A DNA stretch of 64,000 bases from Anadara kagoshimensis (lineage: Eukaryota; Mollusca; Bivalvia; Arcoida; Arcidae). Within the stretch, counting starts at the first letter, position 1, and each line of letters starts with the position of its first letter. The notes under the pieces are model-generated. The model was not told where the DNA came from. It saw only the letters and a program-made list of their open reading frames with translations, and did no database searches. The stretch spans positions 24,307,908 through 24,371,907 of the forward strand of contig CM037868.1 of NCBI GenBank assembly GCA_021292105.1, read 5' to 3'. Below, one piece after another: positions 54,487 to 64,000 of the stretch. A program made the position numbers and the translations under genes.

Positions 54487-57400
54487 AAGAGGCCCATGGG
54501 CCTTATACGCTCACCTGATAACTAATGGCTAGCTGATAGATTTAAAGAAAACGTAAATACTAAACCCCAATGACTTTTTTCTTTACATCAAAATGATCAT
54601 TGTATCAATACCTACAACATTCTAATATACATGCCTATACAAAACGTTTATAGTTTTCAAGATAATTAACCATTTCAGTATTGTTTTACATCTGTGACCT
54701 TGACCTTTAAACCCATGACCTTTTTCTATACATCCAAATGATTGTTTTATCGATACCTACAACATTCTAATATACATCCTTTTACAAAAAGTTAATAGTT
54801 TTCGAGATAATTAACCATTTTGGTATTGTTTTCGCATCTGTGACCTTGACCTTTGAACCCATGAGCTTTTTCTATACATCAAAATGATCGTTGTATCAAT
54901 ACCTACAACATTCTAATATACATGCCTAACCATTTCAGTATTGATTTGCATCTGTGACCTTGACCTTTGAACCCATGACCTTTTTCTATACATCAAAATG
55001 ATAGTCGTATCAATACCTACAACATTCTAATATACATGCCTATACAAAAAGTTTATAGTTTTCGAGATAATTAACCATTTCAGTATTGATTTGCATCTGT
55101 GACCTTGACCTTTGAACCCATGACCTTTTTCTGTACATCAAAATGATCGTTGTATCAATACCTACAACATTCTAATATATATGCCTATACAAAAAGTTTA
55201 TAGTTTTCGAGATAATTAACCATTTTGGTATTGTTTTCGCATCTGTGACCTTGACCTTTGAACCCATGACCTTTTTCTATACATCAAAATGATCGTTGTA
55301 ACAATACCTACAACATTCTAATATACATGCCTATACAAAAAGTTTATAGTTTTCGGGATAATTAACCATTTCAGTATTGATTTGCATCTGTGACCTTGAC
55401 CTTTGAACCCATGACCTTTTTCTATACATCAAAATGATCGTTGTATCAATACCTACAACATTCTAATATACATGCCTATACAAAAAGTTTATAGTTTTCG
55501 AGATAATTAACTATTTCAGTATTGATTTGCATCTGTGACCTTGACCTTTGAACCCATGACCTTTTTCTATACATCAAAATGATCGTTGTATCAATACCTA
55601 CAGCATTCTAATATATATGCCTATACAAAAAGTTTATAGTTTTCGAGATAATTAACCATTTTGGTATTGTTTTCGCATCTGTGACCTTGACCTTTGAACC
55701 CATGACCTTTTTCTATACATCAAAATGATCGTTGTAACAATACCTACAACATTCTAATATACATGCCTATACAAAAAGTTTATAGTTTGCAAGATAATTA
55801 ACCATTTCAGTATTGATTTGCATCTGTGACCTTGACCTTTGAACCCATGACCTTTTTCTATACATCAAAATGATCGTTGTATCAATACCTACAACATTCT
55901 AATATATATGCCTATACAAAAAATTTATAGTTTTAGAGATAATTAACCATTTTGGTATTGTTTTCGCATCTGTGACCTTGACCTTTGAACCCATGACTTT
56001 TTTCTATACATCAAAATGATCGTTGTAACAATATCTACAACATTCTAATATACATGCCTATACAAAAAGTTTATAGTTTTCGAGATAATTAACCATTTCG
56101 GTATTGTTTCGCATCTGTGACCTTGACCTTTGAACCCATGACCTTTTTCTATACATCAAAATGATCGTTGTATCAATACCTGCAACATTCTAATATACAT
56201 GCCTATACAAAAAGTTTATAGTTTTCGAGATAATTAACCATTTTGGTATTGTTTTCGCATCTGTGACCTTGACCTTTGAACCCATGACCTTTTTCTATAC
56301 ATCAAAATGATCGTTGTATCAATACCTACAACATTCTAATATACATGCCTATACAAAAAGTTTATAGTTTTCGAGATAATTAACCATTTCAGTATTGATT
56401 TGCATCTGTGACCTTGACCTTTGAACCCATGACCTTTTTCTATACATCAAAATGATCGATGTATCAATACCTACAACATTCTAATATACATGCCTATACA
56501 AAAAGTTTATAGTTTTCGAGATAATTAACCATTTCAGTATTGATTCGCATCTGTGACCTTGACCTTTGAACCCATGACCTTTCTCTATACATCAAATTGA
56601 TCGTTGTAACAATATCTACAACATTCTTATATACATGCCTATACAAAAAGTTTATAGTTTTCGAGATAATTAACCATTTCGGTATTGTTTCGCATCTGTG
56701 ACCTTGACCTTTGAACCCATGACCTCTTTCTATATATCAAAATGATCGTTGTAACAATATCTACAACATTCTAATATAAATGCCTATATAAAAAGTTTAT
56801 AGTTTTCGAGAAAATTAACCATTTTGGTATTGTTTTGCATCTGTGACCTTGACCTTTGAACCCATGACCTTTTTTTATATACATCAAAATGATCGTGGTA
56901 TCAATACCTACATTATTCTAATATACATGACTATACAAAAAGTTTATAGTTTTAGAGATAATAATTATAATCAGAGGTAAAAAAAATTAGGTCACGACCT
57001 TCACAATTGACCTTGACCTCATTTTGAAGATACTAACAAGAAGATGTCAAAACTGAAAACCCCATGTCATTATCTGGTCAAGTAGTCAAGTTATAACAAT
57101 TTGAAGCTATTTTACGATTTTTTCAAAATTAAACGCAAAAACGCGTAACCCATTTTTCGACCGAATTTCACGAAATGAACAAACTACAGGCTTAAGACCC
57201 TAGAGAAGCCAAATATCACATCAGATTTTTTCTCCAATCAATACTTTCGGAGAAGAAGATTTTTTAAGATTTTTGCACCCCTAGGTCACCTTGACCTAGT
57301 TATGGTAGCCATGGCAATGCCACGAACAAATCTGAATTGCACCGACCCAGACATGCTTCTGACCAAGTCTCGTTGAAATCTGCCAAGTACTTTCAGAGAA

Positions 57401-57518
57401 GAAGTCGAAAATGTGTGTTAACGACGCACGCACACACGCACATACGCACGCACGCACGCACATACACACGCTGCACCATACCATAAGCTCACATGACCTT
57501 TGGTCAGGTGAGCTAATA
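54487..57518. mobile_element. 3-kb element with GCTCACCTGA inverted ends and a long tandem core
   Basis: Left end AGAGGCCCATGGGCC, then CGCTCACCTGA. Right end is a hairpin, AGCTCACATGACC-TTT-GGTCAGGTGAGCT, followed by AATAAAAG. The core is the 146-bp array, followed by about 500 bases of unique sequence and a CGCACGCA-type tract. The arrangement recalls tandem-cored bivalve elements of Helitron/HINE (pearl) type; the CTAA just after the hairpin fits that only loosely. No coding sequence. Confidence 0.6.
54580..56960. repeat. 146-bp tandem repeat, about 16 copies, with nuclear-receptor-like sites
   Basis: Each unit contains CTGTGACCTTGACCTTTGAA, CCCATGACCTTTTTCTATAC, ATCAAAATGATCGTTGTATC and ACAAAAAGTTTATAGTTTTC. 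On the minus strand the first part reads AGGTCA-TG-GGTTCA-A-AGGTCA-AGGTCA. Alternating variants (TTTCAGTATTGATTTGC versus TTTTGGTATTGTTTTCGC) suggest expansion in multi-unit blocks. Copies are over 90 percent alike by eye. Confidence 0.92.
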
Positions 57519-59236
57519 AAAGTACATTTACAGCAGTGAAGTTAGCGATACACCTCTGCAATGAACCCTTGTCAACAGTAACAAGAACAAGTCAGGCTAA
57601 ACAATGATCCTTGAATTCTGCCATCTTGAATATCTAAAGTACAAGTGAGAAATGTTACATTAGCATTATAATATAAGAAATGGTTATTGTCCCGTACGTG
57701 GCAATAATAAATGTGTCTTATTATTATATATAAGCTGTATAACTGTATGAATGTTTAAATACATCAGTTTTGTAATAATTAAAGTATAAATAAAAGAAAT
57801 TTGTCATTTTGGGTCAAATAAAACAAATGTGAATACTGTTTTAGATCCGCCATTTCGTTTTTACCATACGGCCGTATCGTTTTTGCAGTTTAACGCGATA
57901 CATGATCATTCATCCATCATTAAGACGGCACTTTTTTGGAAGAATATCAATAAAAAATTATTTAATTCTAAATTCTATAATCAATCCTGTTCAATCAATT
58001 AATGCAAAAATGTGTGCGGTTATACAGGTATAAAAAATATGTGGTAATAACATCAACCTATAATATACCCAAGAGCAGGGTCTACTTAGAGGACATTGGT
58101 GCCATTTGGGTCCAGAATCAAGGTCTGTGGTTTTCTCAGGGTACTCCAGTTTTCCCATCAACCCTGAACTGACCGCCTCGAAATAAGTCAAAGAATAAGA
58201 TTTGAGGTATTATTATATTCTGAAAGATAATTTTTTAAGTAATTCTATTTAACACAGAATCATGACATGAAATTATGACAAACTTTTAGTACCACAGATT
58301 TATATTTTTCGTGGTTACATTACCACTTCTAGTGTGTCGGCATGTTGTGTGATGAAAATTAGTAAATCAACGCATTGTACTTGTTGTCAACAGTAGCACT
58401 GCTTTCCAAGGCTTCAGTAAATTATTTCAGCAGGTGCCCTTTGCACAAAACGTCACAAAAATGTGTTTCGAATGGATGTTTTCGGACTTTTTCCATCGGG
58501 ATGAAAAAGAATTTAGAAGTTTTCCGAATGTTTTACCCATCATTTAATGACGTAGACAACATTTTTATCGAAAGCGGAAGAGAATTTGCTAAAGAACAAA
58601 ATGAAAATACAAAATTGTGAGGACGAATAGAAGTCCAGCAGATTTATCCCAGGAAATGTAATTAACTGTGTAAGTGACAGATTATAATATTATTCAGATT
58701 GCAGGTGAGGGGCGTGTCAAAACGATGCATAACACACGAGGAGGGCTCAAATTATACATCTACCGGTTGACTCAACCTGTCAACATGACTCAGTAGCTGG
58801 CTGTTCAAATATTTGCGGCACTTGTCTTGAGCTACTGTGCTGACCAGCTAAACTGGTGCTGAGTCAGCAAGTGGCTTAACAAGTCGGGAAATGATTTTAA
58901 ATATAATAGTCATCCAATAGCCTGTGTCATTAATTGATTCTGACACTGAAAATTGCAAAATTAAAAAATGGATCCACTCATCTGCATAATATTTTGCATC
59001 TGAATTTGCCTGGTCGAAGATTCTGCCTTACAATAAAAACTCGCAAATCACCTTGATTCCTTCACACAGATGTATCCCTCATGCAGTTCAATTAACAAAA
59101 TAGTTATTGCAGTTAATAATAATTTAAGGTATGAAAAAACTCTGCTGTCATAAATGTTTACTGTTTATTTAGCCTATTTCGGAGAAAGCAAGATCGCAAA
59201 ATACTCTATAAATTTCATTACGACGGGTACAATTCA
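57519..59236. other. Intergenic stretch, no gene seen
   Basis: AT-rich. Near 57840-57960 a segment with AGATCCGCCATTTCGTTTT repeats, in reverse, part of 13625-13720. The 81-codon frame at 58375 has no recognisable domain or splice context. Confidence 0.45.
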
Positions 59237-59245
59237 ATGATTCTT

Positions 59246-59785
59246 TTACTAACATGAGCCGAGTCGTAACTGAAAATTTCTGTTTCGGTTCCATCCTTGC
59301 TTAATATATCATTTTATGCGACAAAATTTAACCTAGGTGGGTGTTTACAATGGTAATCTTTTTTACGACATGGCAGGGTTCTTTATGTTACGTAGTCATG
59401 ACGAGAGAGTCGACTATTTACGTAGGTAGTGCAGCTCAAGAACGGATTGATTTTTGCTTAACCGGGATGACCAAAATCGATTTAAGAAAGTTATAAAGTG
59501 AACTACCTTTCTGCATTTTCAAACTTTTGAAAAAAATTGACGTAAATTCAAACTTTAAAACTCAATCCGACCTTTGAATTACCTTTCATTGTACCCCTCC
59601 GGAACCTACGTAAATAATAAATTCTTCCGTCGTCATTACGTCACACGAAAGACTCCGCCATTTTGTCAAAATTTTTACAATTGTAAACACCCACCCAAAA
59701 CACGTTTTGGTGCATTAAAGGAGTTATAATGCACGGATTAGATCGAAATAAGGATTTTTAGCAACGACTCGGCTCATGTAAGTAA
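59246..59785. mobile_element. 540-bp Mutator-like element with 9-bp target duplication
   Basis: The ends are TTACTAACATGAGCCGAGTCGT and its inverse (ACGACTCGGCTCATGTAAGTAA, quoted in part). Inner inverted segments GGTGGGTGTTTACAAT / ATTGTAAACACCCACC lie about 90 bases in. The flanks are ATGATTCTT and ATGATTATT, one mismatch in nine. Long inverted repeats plus a 9-bp duplication fit MuDR-type transposition. Non-coding. Confidence 0.78.
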
Positions 59786-60063
59786 ATGATTATTTGATTT
59801 TTAACCGTGCCATTCCAATCTTTGAGATATTAGCGTTATTCCTTTCTCTCCAGCACAGTAAACGGACAGTAGTTTTGTTTTCATAATGCAGGGAGTTATA
59901 TATTCTCACTCTGATATTTAAAAATTTTTCATGGGGACATGCCCTCTGAACCATCCCCCTTAACATTTTTCTTGTGCTTTGCTATCTATAACCCTTTACT
60001 ATGTGAATGTGGTACAAAATGTATCTGGTGATGTGTGATTTTCTGTCCTTCTCTCCCTTTTCT

Positions 60064-60440
60064 AGAGGCTGTGGTGGCCTAATGGATAAGATGTCAGTCT
60101 TCAAATCCAGGGTTTTTCTCTGCTGTGAATTCGAGTTCCGCTCAGATCACATGTGGGAAAGTGAATTTCCCTTGCCATTGGCCTTTACTGGTTCACCAGG
60201 TGTCAGTATAATGGACTGGGGGAGTGGTACGCTAGTCTGCGGCAAACTGACTCTGTGAGCTAGCATGTTAAAGTCGCCCTAAGTGTACGCTAGCACATGG
60301 CAGACCATAACACACATTCGCACTTCACATGCATACACAAAATTGTTCATAGATTAATCCATAGAGATTAATAAAATAGTTCTTGTCACAAATAGCTGAA
60401 AAATTGCTGATGCGACATTACACCAACCAACCAATCTCTC
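60064..60440 (+). mobile_element. tRNA-headed SINE, family A
   Basis: GAGGCTGTGGTGGCCTAATG head, AGTGAATTTCCCTTGCCATT body and GATGCGACATTACACCAACC tail. Confidence 0.85.
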
Positions 60441-60488
60441 CCCCTTTCTAATTTCTACAATCATTATTGTTTTTGTGTCAAGACCTCA

Positions 60489-60672
60489 GCATTACCGACA
60501 AAATGTAAGTCACAGCTCTTTTGGATAGGAACTTCAAAGGTGTTGCACAATAAAGAACCCACCAGCGCAATGCACAGGCAAAATTTATGCACACTCACAT
60601 ATAGCTGGCAATGTCCCAATATAAGTGAAATATTCTTGACTGAGATGTTAAACACCATTACTCAACTGAACT
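60489..60672 (+). mobile_element. SINE family B tail
   Basis: Body and tail only, from AGCATTACCGACAAAATGTA to AACACCATTACTCAACTGAA. Confidence 0.7.
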
Positions 60673-61619
60673 CTTTGATAATTTGGAATGGGCATACATA
60701 GTTACTTTCCCTCATGACTAGAATTAAATAAGTGATCGGTACCAAATTGTCAGCAATTTATCTCGCAAAGCCAAATCCTGAGGCCAAAATCCTGCAATTT
60801 ATGTCTTTCATATTAATTCACAGAAATTCCAAGTTACCAATTTAAAATCTGTTGATTTGGCATCATTGATAAAGACCAGAGCTAACCCTGAATTTTCACA
60901 AACATTTTAGCAAAATCACATCTTCTTTATTCAATAAGAAAAGAAAAATGCAATGGTTTATTTAAAATTTGATACAAAGAGCTGAACCTCTTACACAATA
61001 ATGTTAAAAGAATTTTATTTTTTATTTTACCAGAAAATGTTAGGTAAAAGTCAAAATTTCAAAGATTTTTTACAACTGATAACATCACTAATCTATGTTT
61101 CCATTCCTGGTAGCCAAAATCGCCATGGGCTACTAATTTCTGAGGAATTCTTTCAAAAAGTAACCTATTTTAGCAAATTTGTGGAAAAATACTTTAAAAA
61201 GGACTATATTTTCACAAATTTTGGAAATTTGGTTACTAATTTAGTAATTATTTTAAATTCATGAGAACCTAGATTAATCATGGTAAAATGTAATCATTTC
61301 TTTCAGCACATATGTGTAACAGTTTATTTTAATCCCCATGAAATATTATGCTAGGACAATTTTTTCTTGTGAGATTTGTTCCATGGATAATTTTTATAGG
61401 TATATATTGTTCATGGAAAATATTTTACAGAATAAAAAGCCATATTTATTCTGTCGGGTAGATTTTACTATGAAATTATATCCTCCTGGACACATTTTTA
61501 CCTGCATAAAATTATTGATTACATATGAGCATCAGTGTCCTGTTTGTACAAAGCATGTATTTACGGATCACAGTTACAGCATTAGGTTTAGGTTTATCTT
61601 GGTCAGTTTGTTTCAATTG
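60673..61619. other. Intergenic stretch, no gene seen
   Basis: AT-rich DNA. Frames at 61001 and 61338 have the Phe/Ile/Lys-rich composition expected by chance here and no recognisable motif. Confidence 0.45.
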
Positions 61620-61885
61620 CTTCTAATTGTAAACATCCTCTGTAGCAGCCTCAGGTGGCCTACTCTTTTTCAAACTCTACAGATGTGTCTCTTGCGTGCA
61701 CTGAGACACGGGATCTCAGTTTTTTATCCAAAACATTACCTGGTAACCAGCTTTTTACATCTCTAGTATGTGCAGGAGATGAAAATAATTTCAGAAAATT
61801 TCCAAGTCCCGAGTAGGGTTTGAACCCACAACTCTTGACTTCGAAAGCCAGTGACAGTACCACTCGGCTATGTCTGCCCATTAAT
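61620..61885 (-). mobile_element. SINE, family D
   Basis: Reverse copy with the tail CTCTGTAGCAGCCTCAGGTG at left and the head (GTGACAGTACCACTCGGCTA as read on plus) at right. B-box-like GGGTTTGAACCC is preserved on plus as a palindrome. Confidence 0.75.
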
Positions 61886-62519
61886 GACCTTGACCTTTGA
61901 TCTACACAAGTTACTAGTGGCATCAATGTTTTACATACACATCTTGACCATTGACTGGTTTTAACAATTCTACATTTTAAAAAATGCATTTTCACAAAAA
62001 TTATCCAGATGTGTCTAAAGTGACTACATTCCTCAGCCCTGCAAATAATTTTCTTGAAAATTCTACCTTATAACAAATGTAATTTCACAAAAAAATAACA
62101 TGACCTTTTGAGCCCTCTAGCAAATTTCTTTGTAAATTCTACATTTAAACAAATGTAATTTCATACAAAAAATTTAGCCAGCCCTGCCTAAAGCAACCCA
62201 CCCTCTAGCTGTTTCTTACATGTACTTGGTGGACTGGCTATAATTGTTTTCAACTCTCTCAGTCTCTGTTAATGTTATAATACTAGTTTCACAATCCTCA
62301 ACTTAAATAAGGAAAATTTTTGCTCTCTTCTATGAGATATACAAATAAACATTATAAAAAACTAAATGCAGATGATGAAAGGTTGAAGCAATCTTCAAGA
62401 TAATACCTTGAATTTGTGAAGATTTCAAATTTTCCCAGCAGATTTATGTTCAGGAAAATTTTTGTTAAGAAATAATTGTAAAACTTGGGTCAGTACCGGT
62501 ATAATGTTCTAGCCTTGTT

Positions 62520-62700
62520 GGTTCTTCAATAAAGTTATACTTTCAATCCATCAGACTTTCAGCACTTTGGTACTTTGATTCTATAAAGTTATACTTTCAA
62601 GTCCATCATATTTTCAGTCTTTTCAGTACTTTGATTCTATATTAAAGTAATACTTTCCAAGTCCATCAGATTGTCAGCACTTTCAGTACTTTGATTAATT
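62520..62700. repeat. Tandem repeat, about 60-bp unit, three copies
   Basis: Units contain AAAGTTATACTTTCAA, TCCATCAGACTTTCAGCACT and TTGGTACTTTGATTCTA. Confidence 0.85.
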
Positions 62701-62962
62701 TTAATAATACTGTAACCACCTGTTACTCTGTCAGCTGTTACTCTAAGTACTTATATTTTCTTACTTTTTCTACACATTCTTCATTGTTGATGTTTATTAT
62801 GGTATAATATACAGATTTGCACATTTTGTTGTGATTATAAGGGTCAGACCAGGGGTTCATATTTCCCAGGTCCGAGGTCCAGGACCTACTGACTTTATAT
62901 TGGGACACTTCATACTTAAACTGTAAAAATCCAATGGACCTAAAGTTTTTTCACCTCACACC

Positions 62963-63130
62963 TCACCTATCCTCTTCATCCCTGGTGGGACATAAGGCCA
63001 TGACTAGTTCCCTCCACTTTCCCCTGTCCTGCTCTATGTGCTGGGCTTGTCCTAGGCTGTATCCCTGTTCTTGCAGTTCAGATAGGATGGTTCTACTCCA
63101 GTTTATCCGAGGTCTGTCAGGTTTTCTCTG
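62963..63130 (-). pseudogene. C-terminal fragment of a non-LTR retrotransposon (LINE) polyprotein
   Basis: A 55-codon open stretch ends in TGA. It reads RKPDRPRINWSRTILSELQE, then QDRGKWRELVMALCPTRDEE. The RPR..W...I..DL...G...A...AQDR..WR.LV..LCPTR ending is typical of the tail after the reverse-transcriptase domain in many invertebrate LINEs. The upstream frame is closed by a stop, so only the terminal part remains. LINEs of this kind could supply the machinery that moved the SINEs here. Confidence 0.78.
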
Positions 63131-63315
63131 TCAGAAGGCAATATTTTTTGACAAATTTAGGTTGAAGAAATTGACCACTTTGTACATTTAACCATGGTAA
63201 CCTTCGTGCTGCCTATAAGTTATAAGTGCATGATTAAATGCAAAATTAAAACCGGTATAATATTTAATAATTATTAATACATGTAAATGTGCTTGTGACG
63301 TTTCATTGTATTAAA

Positions 63316-63475
63316 ACCACTATGGTAGCTTAGTTGGTAGAGTGCTAGCTCTGTAAGTTGGAAGTTGTGGGTTTGATCCCCAGCCGGGTCTGACCCAAGA
63401 CTTGTAAGTGGGAAGTGACTGTTCTTTCACCAAGCACTCGGCATTAGAATATGAAAGTCACAGTTCTTTCAGCTG
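63316..63475 (+). mobile_element. SINE family B, tail missing
   Basis: Head CTATGGTAGCTTAGTTGGTA with B box GGGTTTGATCCCC and a body up to the GAAAGTCACAGTTCTTTCAG stretch. Confidence 0.75.
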
Positions 63476-63567
63476 TGCTAGTGATTGGAAATTCACATTG
63501 TTTTAGATTTATGAAGGATTAAGAAATTAAGAATCTAGAAACCAAAATAATATTTTCTTTAAATGGT

Positions 63568-63735
63568 AAATATAAATATAATCATTGGACTGTCTAGTGT
63601 CTAGAAATGGTGTTTGTAGTACTATAATTTTCATTGCTGTGCAAAATAATCATAATGCACACAATTTGCTTTGCACGGCAATGAAAGTTATAGCACTATC
63701 AACATCATTTTTAAACAGTTCAATGATTACATAAA
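63568..63735. mobile_element. Short palindromic MITE (CATTGRACTGT ends)
   Basis: The longest copy of the element also at 3163. The inverted ends ATAATCATTGGACTGTCTAG and AACAGTTCAATGATTACAT enclose inverted TAGTACTATAATTTTCATTG / CAATGAAAGTTATAGCACTA. Confidence 0.78.
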
Positions 63736-64000
63736 TACTTAGTAGATATGATAACAATAAGGAAGTGACTTTTAAACACAGGATATAATGTCATTGAAAT
63801 TATTTATTTATGAATTGAAATTATTTAAGAAATAACAAACCATTTGAGTGTGTATTCTGTATTATGAATGAGATTCAGGAATATTTTTCATTTTCACAAT
63901 TTTTGCAAATACGCTATTAATTTCCACAACAACAAGGACCCTGGCCCCATTAACAAAAAATTGAGAGACGGCCTTGCTTAAAAACCCTTATCTTGATAAA

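Noticed and set aside
54580..56960. CRISPR-like array of regular repeats
   Set aside because: Units are contiguous 146-bp copies with no spacers, in a eukaryotic transposable element.

Overview
This is eukaryotic nuclear DNA, almost certainly from a lophotrochozoan and most likely a mollusc such as a bivalve. It is AT-rich, the genes have many short exons with GT-AG introns of 0.1-5 kb, and the DNA between exons is packed with tRNA-headed SINEs, small palindromic DNA transposons and minisatellites of a kind familiar from bivalve and gastropod genomes. There is no operon structure, CRISPR array or genuine tRNA/rRNA gene. Species assignment is inference; no search was possible.

Four protein-coding genes could be rebuilt exon by exon with consistent splice phases. 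(1) 958-5477 (+): the last five exons of PRPF3, the U4/U6 snRNP protein; its 5' part lies outside the window. (2) 6470-15150 (-): a complete six-exon, 289-residue gene encoding signal peptide, one CCP/sushi domain, one membrane helix, a cytoplasmic tail and a CIDE-N domain. I know of no described protein with this order, and it is the main discovery candidate. (3) 29920-38947 (+): a complete seven-exon, 861-residue Praja-type RING-H2 E3 ubiquitin ligase. (4) 46472-53722 (-): a complete six-exon, 597-residue FBXL17 orthologue (F-box plus leucine-rich repeats). Genes 1 and 2 converge, as do genes 3 and 4.

The gene-poor stretches are 15.2-29.8 kb, 38.9-46.5 kb and 53.7-64 kb. The first holds a (TA) tract, an array of tRNA-like units, a 3.2-kb transposon with long inverted repeats and a degraded protein gene, a 0.86-kb inverted-repeat element, a fold-back element and a 2.5-kb TTAA-flanked element. 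The second holds GT-rich repeats, a second array of SINE heads, a SINE inserted into another SINE, and a 30-34 bp minisatellite carrying an hAT-like transposon remnant. The third holds a 3-kb element built on about 16 copies of a 146-bp unit, two long SINEs, a Mutator-like element and a LINE fragment.

A recurring pattern links the genes. In genes 2, 3 and 4, exon edges (a splice site plus adjoining coding sequence, or the terminal codons) have been tandemly copied into the neighbouring intron or 3' flank. I count seven such sites in three genes. The genes themselves have no obvious shared pathway: one splicing factor, two ubiquitin-ligase components and one putative receptor.
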